Translations under genes and position numbers: made by a program | Source of the DNA: Cadophora sp. MPI-SDFR-AT-0126 | Taxonomy: Eukaryota > Ascomycota > Leotiomycetes > Helotiales > Ploettnerulaceae | NCBI GenBank assembly: GCA_020747065.1 | Contig: JAGMVK010000009.1 | Span: 868,001 to 932,000, forward strand | DNA length: 64,000 nt | Direction: 5' to 3' | The notes under the pieces: model-generated | The model's database searches: none | Told to the model about the DNA's origin: nothing | What the model saw: the letters and a program-made list of their open reading frames with translations, nothing else | Shown: positions 21,108 through 32,600 of the stretch, piece by piece | Numbering within the stretch: position 1 is the first letter of the stretch | Layout of the letters: the number at the start of each line of letters is the position of its first letter

Positions 21108-21847
21108 CTTGGCAGGATGTTTGACTTTCACTAGTTACGACTCCAGTGAAAAGGCTGCGCCTGCCTAGAAGATATTTAGAGAATCATCAAAAGGAGATTC
21201 GAGTTTGATTTACGGGTATCGTCCCTTATACTTATTTGGGTACGAGAACAAGCCGAGAATGCGATGAAGCGAGACTTCTATTTCGGTTCAATTCGGGACA
21301 TAATCCTCGGAGAATTGAATACAGCAGACACATAGAGGTGTAATCTTCTGGAAGTTGGAAGCCTAACAGCTCAACCTATAGAAGGAGCTCGCCTCATACA
21401 TCCCCACGCAGAATTGTTGTCAGGACCAGTGCGGGACAAGGTGGGGCGGAAAGTGCTTAGAATTTCCCTTTACAGACGCGGGGTTGAGTGCTCTAAAGTG
21501 GAGTAAGTTGCGAATCGATATGCTTGTGCCTGCCGGATTCTCAGTTCCAGCCAGCCAAGAACACTCGTACCTGATGTATTGCTTTGCTATTATAACATGG
21601 GATATCCTTCACGGCAAGCTCAAGGACACAACCAGACACTATACGCTGACCGGCATCCAGCTTGGACTTTTGAACCGGAAAAATAAAATTGAGGACCGCG
21701 AACCTAGGCGTGCCTCTCCTTTGGTGTGCTGTACGGCTAGCTTTGACTCATAGCACGAAGTTCAAACATTGGTATTAAATTTGGATCATGGGAGACAAAT
21801 ATTGCGCAGAACAAAATTTTCCATTTCTAACGTCCTTCTTAGTCTTC
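21108..21847. other. Intergenic region transketolase / reductase
   Basis: Both flanking genes are on the minus strand, so this holds the transketolase promoter and the reductase 3' UTR. One short plus-strand frame at 21484-21753 has no motif and starts at a non-ATG codon. Confidence 0.45.
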
Positions 21848-23074
21848 TCAGTCGAAGATACGAAGAGGCTTTTCGAGATAAAAGCCCGGATCATTGAACC
21901 TCAATCCCGCGTCCAGGGCTGCAATCTCAGCCAGCTCGTCAACGGTCATCGAGAAATCATTTACTTCCAAGTTCTGCTTCAGCCTGGCGACATTGTTTGA
22001 TTTTGGAATGACGGCGATACCCCTGTGAAAATAACATCAGCCTCACGAATTCGATTCGATACACATGCTCGCTCGGTTTTCACTTACCTTTGAGTAGCCC
22101 AGCGCAACAGGATCTGCCCAGCAGGTCGCTCATACTTCTTCGCCATCTTCTGAATGACGGGATTCTCGAATAAGGTAGGGACTGCCTCAGCTCTTTTCCG
22201 GAACGCAGGAGGCAGTTCAATGAAGGACTGCGGGCCGAATGTTGAGTATCCGGTAATGACAATTCCGTTCTCCTGTGCCATCTTCATCAAAGTATCCTGG
22301 ACAAGATACGGATGGTGCTCGATCTGCAAGCTGGAAATCGGATGTCGGTTGTACGTGAGCATGTCGTAGAGGAGCTGTGTCGAAAAGTTGCTGACGCCAA
22401 TGGAACGGACCACACCTTCATCGACCAATTCTTCCAATGCTTGCCAGGTCTCTGAGACCGGAACTCGATCTGTCTCGACTATTTTATGTGCCTCGTCCAT
22501 CCACCATCCCTAAGTGTCATCAGTATCTCGGTATTTTGGAGAGAAGGGCTGAATTGGCTCGTACGGGGTAACGAAGCTTTTCCGGCTCAATATACTTCAA
22601 AGCGATGGGGAAATGAATCAAGTACAGATCAATATATTCCAAGCCCCAGGCTTCGCGCTGAGCATATGCCATCTTCTTGGCCTGTTCCCTGTGCTGGATT
22701 TTAGCACGAGTCTCTCGATTAAAAGGACTTGAAACTGAATTGCCTCACTTTCTGTGGTAGTTATTCCACAACTTCGTTGTCACGAAAATATCTTCTCTTT
22801 TCACAATACCCTCTTGAATTGCCTTCTTGATTCCGAGCCCGGCTTGCTTTTCGTTCTGGTAATCGTATGCTCCGTCAAAGAGGCGGTAGCCAACTTTGAT
22901 AGCTTCGTAGACTACTTCGGCAGTGGTGTTTTGGTCGACTTTCCACAGCCCAAAGCCAACGAGTGGCATGTCCTAAATTTGAAACATGTCAGATCCAATA
23001 TGTCATATATCTCCATATTATATAAATTGAGAGGGTTCATTTACATAGCCAGATGCAAGCTTTACAGTCGCCAT
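21848..23074 (-). CDS. Aldo-keto reductase, D-xylose/L-arabinose reductase type
   Basis: Five exons, complement(join(21848..22022,22088..22509,22565..22688,22749..22972,23045..23074)), 324 aa, the normal xylose-reductase length. The AKR catalytic tetrad is in place: Asp43 and Tyr48 (RLFDGAYDY), Lys77 (VTTKLW) and His110 (YLIHFP). The coenzyme loop [10 protein letters not shown] has the Lys/Asn/Arg that bind the 2'-phosphate of NADPH. The segments [25 protein letters not shown] and the end [10 protein letters not shown] are hallmarks of fungal XYL1/LarA enzymes. It reduces open-chain pentoses to pentitols (xylose to xylitol, arabinose to arabitol). A TATATATATA element lies ~90 bp upstream. 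It is divergent from the arabinitol-dehydrogenase-like gene, which would oxidise its product. Confidence 0.9.
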
Positions 23075-23519
23075 TTTTTCTGTTCAGGATCGAATTGAGT
23101 CTTATTTTGGGGGCGATGGGTTTTGAAAAGATGTGCTCAAGTCGAATGTCCCTCGGTTTCTTCTATATATATAGTGAAGTTGAAAGGATCTGGTGTGACC
23201 AGAACAAGAAATCTTTGGATGACGGTTGAGAGCTTGGGTGGGGGCATTGCTGCTTCTTCTACAGATGCTTGGAGGGGTAATAGCTGCAGGGCCTAAGCGA
23301 GTCAGGACTGGGTTGCGGCGCTTCCAGATACCTAACTGGGAACTGACTACAACGCGCCACGAGCCTATGGGCGGAGACGGCGATCAACGCCAGTCTTACC
23401 TTCTTTCTCTCGATGAGGTGTATAGACCTCGGACATCAGGCAGAGCAACATAAGAACATTTCTTGCCTTCACGATTCCTTTTGTACCTATCTGATCGGAC
23501 CACGCGTTAGCTAGTTACC
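23075..23519. promoter_or_regulatory. Shared promoter of the reductase and polyol dehydrogenase genes
   Basis: The 445-bp divergent region has a TATA-like TATATATATA at 23164-23173, placed ~90 bp upstream of the reductase start. Two CreA-consensus-like hexamers are present, GTGGGG at 23238 and GCGGAG at 23371. No clear XlnR (GGCTAAA) or AraR (CGGDTAAW) site was found by eye. Co-regulation of the two enzymes is inferred from the arrangement. Confidence 0.4.
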
Positions 23520-24885
23520 ATGGCACCGTCGATTGTTGATGCGACTGAGGAGACTCTCGAGCCACAAGCCAAATCAATATCCCATATCAACAATGACAGC
23601 AACAAGAATGCATCTCAAGTCAAGTCACCACAGCTCAGCAACCCGAGCTTACAAGTCACGGCTGAAAAGACAATAAAATTGGTCAACGCACCAATACGAA
23701 AACCTGAATCTGGAGAAGTGCTCTTGCACATCAAGGCAACAGGAATATGTGGGCATGTTTAGACTCACTCTTCTTGTATTGTCACCAGCCAGAGCTGACA
23801 CATCAAAGATCAGATATTCATTTCTGGAAACGGGGAGGTATCGGCCCCCTCACTGTGGACGGCGACTGCATCCTGGGCCACGAAGCTGCTGGCATCGTCC
23901 TCGAAGTTGGAGAAGGAGTAACGAGCTTCCAGAAAGGCGACCGTGTTGCAGTCGAACCCCAGATTCCATGTGGAATTTGCTTCTCATGTGCAGCTGGACG
24001 AGCGAATTTATGTCCTGATGTGCAGTTCATTGGCGTTTATCCTCGCCACGGCAGCTTGCAGCGATTCCTCGTTCATCCTGCGAGATGGCTCCATAAGTAA
24101 GCACTCACGCTTGTTCTTCGAGAATCGAGACAAGTAATTGATTTTGAATCCATCTAGACTCCCAGATAATGTGTCTTACGCCCAAGGTGCTCTCCTCGAG
24201 CCCCTCTCAGTTGTAATGCACGCCTTGAGACGCGTCCGCTTGTCACTTGGTCGTAGCGCTTTGGTTTGCGGTGCCGGACCCATTGGACTCATTGCCCTTG
24301 CAGCTGCAAGAGCATCCGGAGCAAATCCGATCGTCATCACCGATTTGGAGCCAAGAAGGCTTGCTTTCGCGAGAGAGTTCGTGCCGGGTTGTCAGACGTA
24401 CCAGGTCGATCCGAAGCTTGACTCGGCTGAGAATGCGAAAAGGATCAGAGAGCTATTTGGAAGTGGGAGTGAGTATGATGCGCCGGAGACGGTCCTGGAA
24501 TGTACGGGTGTGGAGTCAAGTGTCATCACGGGCGCGTTTGCGTGTAGGATAGGTGGCGACGTGATGGTCATCGGGGTGGGCAGAAACACGATGAACAACT
24601 TGCCATTCATGCATGTGAGCTTGGCTGAAGTGAGCATTTCCTTGCCTTCTCTCAAACACCATATTGACGATACTGTGATAGATAAACTTGAAATTTATCA
24701 ACAGGTACACGGACACCTGGCCAGCTGGAATATCGGCGCTAAGCGGAGGAGTGTTGAACCTGGACAAGCTCATCACGCACACTTTCCAGCTTGAAAAAGC
24801 CACAGATGCGCTGCAGCTCTGCTCTGATGTGACACTTGGAAGTATAAAAGTACAAGTGGTGGACGACCAGGATGTCGAGTGGTAG
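23520..24885 (+). CDS. Zinc-dependent polyol dehydrogenase, L-arabinitol 4-dehydrogenase-like
   Basis: Four exons, join(23520..23752,23809..24096,24158..24629,24682..24885), 398 aa. Intron 1 needs a GC donor (TGTGG|GCATGT) and an AAG acceptor to give the zinc-site motif GICGSDIHFWK; every GT alternative disrupts it. Catalytic-zinc features are GICGSD, GHEAAG and EP. The structural-zinc lobe is C-x2-C-x2-C-x7-C (CGICFSCAAGRANLC). The Rossmann motif is GAGPIGLIAL, followed by ITDLEPRRL, whose Asp favours NAD+. The pattern FWKxGxIGP and the C-terminal INRYTDTWPAGI match the fungal LAD/xylitol/sorbitol dehydrogenase group. It likely oxidises L-arabinitol to L-xylulose; xylitol or sorbitol are alternatives. 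A 45-residue Ser/Asn-rich N-terminal extension is unusual. Confidence 0.87.
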
Positions 24886-25090
24886 TTAGTGGGTGTTAGC
24901 TCTCTTCATCACAAACCAGGGTCAAGACATATTCTACTATTCTGTCAAAGGAACAGAAGCGTTGGCTTAGGATCAGAGGGGCTATCATGATTGAAACAGA
25001 ACCCAGGAGTTGCAATGCCACGTAAAGAATAACATTGAGATAAGTCATAGCAAATGTGTTCCTCTAAGCTGAGACTGAACAGTTATCATT

Positions 25091-26560
25091 CTATTTCTCT
25101 GCTGCATCATCCACTACTTCTATCAACACTCTTCTATATGCTCGCATTGGAAAGGTAGCGTTATCAACGACCTCTAAGATCAGATGATACGTTTTTGGCC
25201 CCCACTTGTGCACTTTCTCTGGGTCCAACGGCAATACCATCCCTTCTTCTTTGCCAGGAATCCGAACGAAGACCTTTTCATACTTCCTCTTGCCATCCGA
25301 TTCATCCTCAAATTGAAGCTCAGGTACCTCGTAGCGGACCGTCCATTGTGTAGCCGATGGTTCTCTGTAGTGAAGCCACTTGAAGGTCAGAGCATCAGAG
25401 GTGTCTGGATCCCAGCTCTGGGAAGCATCGAGGTGGACTGTCTTGCCAAATCCAGTCTTGATATGTAAAACACCGATATCCGAGTCACCATTAAGTACCA
25501 CTACCGGTGCATGATTCGCGGTCCCAAAGTCATTGCTGAGTGTCCACTGCATACGTGCTGCAAAGTCGGCTTGGTATGCGTGCCTCCAACGCCAGATTGT
25601 GGCCTGGCTTCCGATGTGCATTCTTCCATCCTTACCTCGGACCAGATCCGCAGCGTCACCGTAGTGTCTACTTCCACTGGCACCAGTGAGATCAGAGAGG
25701 GTATAACGACCTCCCCATCCACCCCATTCAGGACGGCATGGATCCGTAAGTCCATTTTGGATGAGACTGAGAAAAGTTGGAGTGTCACCTTCGGGAATGA
25801 AAGCTGGATCAGGATATGCATTTTTTCCATACGGGCCGATTTGTATGTTCGTCTCCAGCCATTTCTTAGTGACTAGATCACTGTCTGGTCCTCCAGGATT
25901 AAAATGATAATATGATTCGCCAGAAATTCCCGTCCACGCGGCAAGTCCGTACGCATTCCAGCCGTGGATAGAAGCGATATAGAACATCTTCGGAAAATTC
26001 AACCTGATCCAGGGGCCGGAGTCGTCTTGATCTGAAATGGCATACACCCGGAGCTTGGACACGAACTGTACGACTTCGGCTTCTGACCTCGATTTTTGTA
26101 TTTCAAGGAGAGCTTGAGCAAGGACATTGGCTCCACCCCAGATCAAAACCCAAAGCAGTCCATCAATTTCAGTGATTGCATCCACGGCTGAAATGAGGAG
26201 CTCGGTGCCTTCGTTCAACGGCCCACGTGCTCCGTTCATCCCATACTCTGAAATGCCCCCACGAACACGTTGGCGCAGGCTATTAGCGGTTGGGTATTGA
26301 CGGGAAGGAGGAACGTGGGTATTGAGATTGGTCTCGACGGTTGCATAAGCATCAAGGATCTGGTGGATCTGGTCCTTGTGCGTTGAATTCTGTTGCCAGA
26401 ATGAGGTCGTGGCAACCAGTCCATCGATTTGAAACTCATTGGCATACAGCAAGAAACGTGTGAGAGACTCTGCATCGTCGGGCTCATTGCAAATGTCTGT
26501 GAGGACGACTATGTGTGGCTTGCTCTTAAAAGCTGGAATATTTTGAAACGTAGAAGGCAT
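25091..26560 (-). CDS. Sde182/DUF1593-type nucleoside-hydrolase-like protein
   Basis: Single exon, 489 aa from the ATG at 26560; an in-frame TTG 42 bases further upstream is not a plausible start. The N-terminal half has a nucleoside-hydrolase-like fold, with VVLTDICNEPDDAESLTRFL as the Asp-rich metal-site counterpart, LVATTSFWQ, LWVLIWGGANVLAQAL and a GESYYHFN segment. The C-terminal part (from ~residue 360: PVVVLNGDSDIG, then VHLDASQSWDPDTSDALTFKW) resembles the beta-sandwich domain of Sde0182-type 'cellulose-binding' proteins. Bacterial relatives are secreted, but no signal peptide is visible here. The family's substrate is poorly known; a glycosidic or N-ribosidic bond is likely. Its neighbourhood suggests sugar release or salvage. 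Confidence 0.8.
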   Translation of the reverse strand: MPSTFQNIPAFKSKPHIVVLTDICNEPDDAESLTRFLLYANEFQIDGLVATTSFWQQNSTHKDQIHQILDAYATVETNLNTHVPPSRQYPTANSLRQRVRGGISEYGMNGARGPLNEGTELLISAVDAITEIDGLLWVLIWGGANVLAQALLEIQKSRSEAEVVQFVSKLRVYAISDQDDSGPWIRLNFPKMFYIASIHGWNAYGLAAWTGISGESYYHFNPGGPDSDLVTKKWLETNIQIGPYGKNAYPDPAFIPEGDTPTFLSLIQNGLTDPCRPEWGGWGGRYTLSDLTGASGSRHYGDAADLVRGKDGRMHIGSQATIWRWRHAYQADFAARMQWTLSNDFGTANHAPVVVLNGDSDIGVLHIKTGFGKTVHLDASQSWDPDTSDALTFKWLHYREPSATQWTVRYEVPELQFEDESDGKRKYEKVFVRIPGKEEGMVLPLDPEKVHKWGPKTYHLILEVVDNATFPMRAYRRVLIEVVDDAAEK

Positions 26561-26638
26561 GATGCGTACAGCTTCAGAGAAGTGAAAATGTGAACAGGTC
26601 AAAAGTTGTTGAAGACCAGGGATGGTTGCACATGTTGG

Positions 26639-27324
26639 CTAATTATGGCGGAGGCTATATTCCTCTTCGCTCAGTGCAGTGACCGCTCGATAGATATTGG
26701 CGCCAGTTATCCAGCTCCGCATGATGAAGTACAAATAGGAAAGTGTACGCACCGAAGCGAGGATGGTGCCCCACAGCACTAGTGGATAATCTTCGGTGAA
26801 ACTTCTAAACGCTATCGACCTAATCGGTCCGCATGTCTCTGACCAGGCCAATCTTGCCGCGATCATCTTTCTAGGAGATTTTAGGCTGGATCACAGCTAT
26901 TTGAAATGGAGAAGTTCTATAATTAGGTGTAGTTAAAGAGCGCTCAAGAATCTTGAAGTCACGGGTACCAGACGTGACATTCTTACGGAACCGACCGACT
27001 TACGGGACCCCGAGGAAGTTTTGGTTTGGAGACGTTGGGCGCGATTGGTATCTCAGAAGGATCGGAATCTGGTGGCGCTGAGAGATGATGTCTCGCACTT
27101 TCGCTATGCTGAACTAGATATGGCGCTGGGTGTGGGTGTGGGTTATTCGTGAGCTCAGACTTTGCCTTTCTCTTGCCCGGCAATGGTACGATTTTCGCAG
27201 GAGAATTTACGGGATTCGGGTTGGAGGAGGAGATGGCAACGTTGTGGGCTCCTGAAGCTTTGGTTGGTTGTTGCGTGGACTCGGTGGGTCTCTTGGGATG
27301 ATCTGAAGCCAAAGCTATTTTCAT
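26639..27324 (-). CDS. Hypothetical protein, possibly two exons, one hydrophobic segment
   Basis: Proposed model complement(join(26639..26866,27004..27324)), about 182 aa. The first exon (ATG 27324) is a Pro/Ser/Lys-rich, probably disordered 107 residues ending at a good GTAAGT donor. The second begins MIAARLAWSE after an ...CTAGAAAG acceptor and holds a probable membrane helix (YPLVLWGTILAS, then LSYLYFIM) and a tail SEEEYSLRHN. I do not recognise the family. The two parts could also be separate genes; the 75-codon part has its own ATG. The acceptor is the weak point, since the nearer TAG acceptor would end the frame after ~16 codons. Confidence 0.35.
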
Positions 27325-28079
27325 TTGTCTCTATTTTCTTTCTGCACAATAAGCGAGGCTTGGCACAGGATAGATGTGCCATCAACCAAAAAAAAGCTGA
27401 ACCCATGTTGAGATATCAGTGCCAATACGAGTTTAAATAATGCAATGACCATTCTGTTTAACTGAAGTCGCTCTCGAAGCTGTAGTCAAGGTAATGGAGA
27501 TAGATGATGAAGATCGGTGGTGAAGTATCGCTGTAGCAGAGTTATATCAGACATCGAAGCAAGTAAATTGCTCCCTGCGTGGATGCAACTGTGTTCATTG
27601 GGTAGAGCACTCAATATTCTATCACGATAAGGAAAATTAAACGCCACTTCCCAGACAGTTCATCAACACAATGATATTATTTTTGCCCCCAAACTTTCTG
27701 TTTCTGCCATCAACAGCCAGTGTGATTCAGACCTCTAAATTCGACCCTGCCCGGCCTTCGTGCTCGGCCATCACCATTCCCGTCGTAGGGTTCGTTACAA
27801 TGAAGCCTCCCTGACATGAAGAAAGTTTCCATACGTCTATGATACATGCCGACAGGATTAAAACAACAGGTAAATGAATGTGTGACCTCCACCGACCCAC
27901 TGGCGCAAGTACTTTTAGATTGATTTTTGTCTTTCCCCAAGTCTGTCCCTCTTACACCGAAACACCCTACACTCGACCATTACTCAAACACCTAGTGCCA
28001 AATGGTTGTTGCGGACTCTAAATATCAATACCAATACTGTAAATATGGAAACGAGGGAAATAGCACACAGATGGAGTCC
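27325..28079. other. Intergenic region
   Basis: AT-rich sequence, with no supported exon or RNA gene. Should contain the 3' UTR of the Zn2Cys6 gene to the right and the promoter of the hypothetical gene to the left. Confidence 0.45.
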
Positions 28080-29662
28080 TTATTCTTGGTCTGCTCCCAC
28101 TGAGACCGAAGGGCGAGAAGAGACTCGAGCTGGTTGTTGAATTGGCGGGACGGGATGGGAGTATCCATTAGCATTGATGCCGGTTGGAACATAGTGATAC
28201 TCGCGATCGTTCACCAGACGGCCAACGCCGTTAGACAAAGGTGGAAGAGACTCATCGCCATTCGAAGTTTGACTGCTGTGCGAACCTCGTTTTGAACTTT
28301 CACTGCCGTGGCCGTAAGAAGATTCGCCAGAGGATTCGTTTGTACACAATCCATCAGTGCTAGAAGGTGTATATATATCACTCTGTTGGCTCATAAGCAT
28401 TGATGGCTGTGATCCGTAAGTCATTTGCGACGAAGAGAGGGACTCCGGACTCGTACTTGACGTCGGGAGATAGCCTGTCGACATGAAAGAGTTGTCGGAG
28501 ACTGCGTTGCCGTTGTGACCCTTATTGCCCCGAATCATATTGTAATCTGAGAATGACTGAGACTGAGATTGGGATTGCAGTGTTGACCGTGCTGGAAGAC
28601 CGTCAGGTGATCGAAGGAAGGGACCAATCTGAGCCAGACGATTGTTCGTGGATGGTACAGGTGGGAGCATGCGATCAACATTGGTATTGACAGGTGGTGG
28701 AGGTAGCGTTGCGCTGATTCCATCCACAGACCCGTTTTTCGACTCCGAATTCATGTTTCCCCGAAGTGGATAGGCATGGAATGGCAGCTGATTGCGAGTG
28801 TATGGCGTGTCGGACTGCTCAATAAAAAGAGGAGTCTTGGGCATGGGAGGAGCTGGAGCCGGAGCTGGAATCCAGCCTCTTCCAGAGGACGATGTGGTGA
28901 TGTAGTTGGAAGAGAATCCCAAGTGATCATTTCCTATGAGTGATCCTTGAAGGCCATAGTCCACAGACTCGTCACCGAAGTCGCCATATGACATTTGATA
29001 GTATGGTTTGACCTGGTAGGGATATGTAGTTAACGAGTTATTCCGGTACCGGTAATTTTCGAAAGGAAGAGGAGCAGGTTGAGGCGCGAAAGATTGAGGC
29101 CCGAAAGGCATCATGCCAGTGCGGCAATTGATTCGGGAGACTGCACCACCCGAAGAATCAAAGTCGTACGTCGCACAATCATTCTTCATCTGAGCTGGTT
29201 CAGATGAAACCTACATATGGAAGTCAGCATGATGTGAGTATCCAGTTTGAGAGCATTTACCCTCAAAAATTGGCACTGGTCATTGCCCGCGTTTTTGCAG
29301 TTGGTACAGGGTCCACCGGTATCGCCACTGCATCTAATCTTTCTCTTTCGGCACCGACCGCACTGCAGATTTCATCAGTAACAATTCAGGTTCAAGCTTT
29401 GGTACATATGACTGACGGCAACTGGAATCCTGCTTCTCGGGCGTGAGTTTGAGTCACCTTCAGGCGACTGGCGGGTAGTTCGAGGCTCGTGAGGCGACGG
29501 GTGTTGATTTCGAGCGCCCGGGAAGGCTCCTTGATTTGATATCGTCGAATAGTCTCGATCTTGGCTAATGGGGTAGCCGTGTCCTCGTGCGCTGTATCGG
29601 CGAAAGCAGGTAGTGTCCTCTTCGTCTTGGTAGCCGCCGTATGAATGAGCTACACGAACCAT
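28080..29662 (-). CDS. Zn2Cys6 transcription factor, Gln/Ser/Pro-rich
   Basis: Three exons, complement(join(28080..29210,29261..29362,29417..29662)), 492 aa. The zinc cluster is almost alone on the 34-codon middle exon: the first intron (GTCAGT donor, TTACTGAT branch, GCAG acceptor) joins RIPVA to CGRCRKRKIRC. Cys residues at 83, 86, 93, 101, 104 and 112 give C-x2-C-x6-C-x7-C-x2-C-x7-C. No Fungal_trans domain follows. Instead there is a long low-complexity region (Pro/Ala stretches, a QSQSQSQS run, Ser/Gly-rich tail), as in developmental regulators. The family looks conserved in Pezizomycotina, but I cannot name it. Its very long upstream region suggests complex regulation. Confidence 0.8.
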
Positions 29663-32600
29663 CCTTTCCGAAGGTTCTGTCAGTTTCCCAGTAAACAGAG
29701 AAAGATAGCCTCAAATTCAACATATACATACCTCTTTAACTTTGTTGCCCCGGTCTTAGCGACGAGTTGAGGTATGAACTGGAAATGGAATGAATAAGGT
29801 GTGTGTGGTGAACGAACGTGCTGATGCGAAAGATCTTGGTTTTCAACCCCAAACCCAGGTAACTGTCGCAAGAGGATTAATCACCAAACCATGGGGCGGA
29901 GGCGAGCAGCGTATTATAGTTGTCCCACCATCAAGTTTGCCTGAATCTCAACCAATGTTCGATATAATGTAAGTATCTCCTATAGTAGGATATGACAGGT
30001 CTGAAGAAGGGAGATCAGCTAACGCCGGCTTTGCTCACTCGCAGAAGAGCTGTGGCATAAAGATACTTTCTCATCTGCCTCCCACACCCATCTAATGCGA
30101 CGGGAAGCTGCAGTGTAGGCCTGTTCTGCATGATTAATACCGATCAGGCCACTGATCCACCCTTGTATCGGCGCATTTGGCAAACTGGCTTTGGACACAC
30201 TGGCTGCAGGGTCTCGACGAAACATCTAGGTGTTGAGGCTACCTGGGTAGACTGAGACTGGCGGAAATATACCCTGCCGAGTGGATTTCCGAGTGTTGGG
30301 TATCTTGAGACTGTCTTGATTGATGAAACTCGGATATTTGGGGACAAAGATATCCAGAGTATAGACAAGGATGGTACTTGTGGGTGAGTTAGTAGCAATA
30401 ATCAGCTAGACACTGAAGCCTGACACATCTATCACTACTTTGGGATTCTGAGCATATACCACTTACCGAAATTAGCCATCATTTTCTTTCTGAGTGTGAT
30501 AGCCGTCCTCCACCTGCGGAGAATTTCCCTCCGAGGAGCTTTGCTCGTTCTAGCCAAAGAGACAGGCAGGTACATGATGTGACAGAGGAAATACAAGGCG
30601 CTCAGTGGCACGAGGCAGCAAACAACCACAACAGATACTACACTAGTCCAACGGTAATGGTGCAACAGAGCAAACGTATGCCTATGACACAGTTCGAAGT
30701 GCTGATTCAAAGCAAAACCCTGATGCCACTCGAAAATCTTCGAAGACACCTCGAGAACGATGCAATTATGCAGGAAGTTTTCAGCGCATGCAGTCCAACA
30801 TATCTGGTGCTCGCCTGGAGGGACGATGAACCTTGCTGAGTTCTGGAAGTGCTATTTAAGCCAAACGACCACCTCCCCCTTCGATGCAAGCCCCAGGTTT
30901 TCTTCTTGACCGCTTCGTGTACCTTATCTTAGAACGCAGGATTGCAGAAATTCAAGCCTGCCCTTGGCCAGAGCCCAGCTTGACATACAGCCAATCACCG
31001 TCAAACAAACCTCGCCCTGTCGTATTTCAAGAACCGACCAATCAGCTCAGTCCTGATGCCAATCTGCCTTGTGTTTGTCTGGAACGTTGCGAAGCTAGCC
31101 CAGCCATCTTGCATCACCTGTGTACTTCGAACCAAAGGCTCAGCGTGAATAAGATGTTGTAGCACCTCTAACGCACATTGGGTGGTCACCCGGTCTGCCA
31201 GGAGAAAATCATTTGGAGAAAAGGTTACCTGAATAAGCGACTCCAATGTGACCCAATGCAGGCTGCAAGGGAAAGTACCGCAAACTTTTGATCTCTGGAG
31301 TGTCGAAAACGTAGAGGAACCGCCTCTCGTTACTGTGGCGTTTGTGGGGGCCAAATCAAGCAAGGGGGCAAGCCAGCTACAGAGATTCTGCAACGGAAAT
31401 AGCTGTAGTGGATCTCTGCCACCACAGGAACAGTTACGAAAGTTGGGCCAGTTACCACGCACCACGAAATTAACAACCGCTCAACGTTCTATGTCCGTCA
31501 CAATGCCCCGTTGGAATCTAGTCCTCTAAACCTGAGGCTCTTTGTTTCTCATATCATGTGCCAAATGAAATGTCTCTGACTGCATCGAGGAAGCAAGGTA
31601 CTCGAGACCACCTGCAAGGATCAGGCAAGTTTAAACAACAGCTGTGACCTCCCTGTAATTCGAGCGGGATATCATGGATCTTTCCTGTGGAGATGGATGC
31701 TGTCACACTTTTGCTGTGGCATGAGTTGCACAGCGGGACGTAGGCATGCGTCAGTCATGAGAATCTCGAAAGGATATTTCTCGCCGGCATGCCGAAATGT
31801 GCATTTATGAACGCGAGACCGACTTGGGGTCCGAGAGAAATAGGGATAAAAGTGCATTAAAGTACTCGCCATCGTCCCCAAGATCTTACAAGTTGCTGTT
31901 CAGCTTTAAAGTTGAGAGAAACAGTCCTAGATTACTATCGACTCAGTCAGCCCTGAGCAGGAACATTGAGCATCTAACATCATGGATATTGAGGAAGTCG
32001 GCCTTTCGTTGTCGCCCATCAGAGCGCCATACTTGATACTGCTTGTAAGGAAGATTTAAAGAAGAGACCTGGCCGGCGCCTTTCTCGGTCGATCCCGAGA
32101 ATTCGTTCCTTCTATGTGTGACAGAAATGTAGTGGCAACGCGGGCGGATCGAATCGAATCGTCAGAGCAACAGAGCATGGAGTAAAGGATAGACACATGA
32201 CATGGGGTCGCCGGAACTGTCTCCCCGTCTCTTGAGGAGTCTTATCTCTTTCCTTTTCTCCTAGTCAGATTCTTGAATTTTGTGGCGCACACGTGGGATA
32301 TACGGACAATTGTGATAATAATGCGCTTGGCTGCTTTCCTGACAAACGAGACAACTTTCTTTCACCTACTGAAGTCAGTAGCCTCCCGTCCCGCTCCAGA
32401 CATGTCCACAATCATTGGTCTTAGACCTCCATTGACCAGGTATTCGTTGAGAGCTGTTGGGGAAGGCGGGGGCAAAACTGTCTGCTGTGGCCAGGAGATC
32501 TGCACAGATATCGGCATTCATTCTTATCAAATGTAGCGAAATGCAGCCACTCTGAGGTCGAGGACATTCCATCTGAATCTTCATAGAGCACGCATAACAG

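Noticed and set aside
27590..27640. tRNA-like stretch (TGGGTAGAGCACTC)
   Set aside because: It resembles a D-arm, but there is no acceptor stem or T-arm (GGTTCRAATCC) at the right spacing.
31001..31465. 154-codon minus-strand open frame in the 3.7-kb gap
   Set aside because: No recognisable domain; Cys/Trp/Leu-rich random-looking translation and no good promoter or splice partners.
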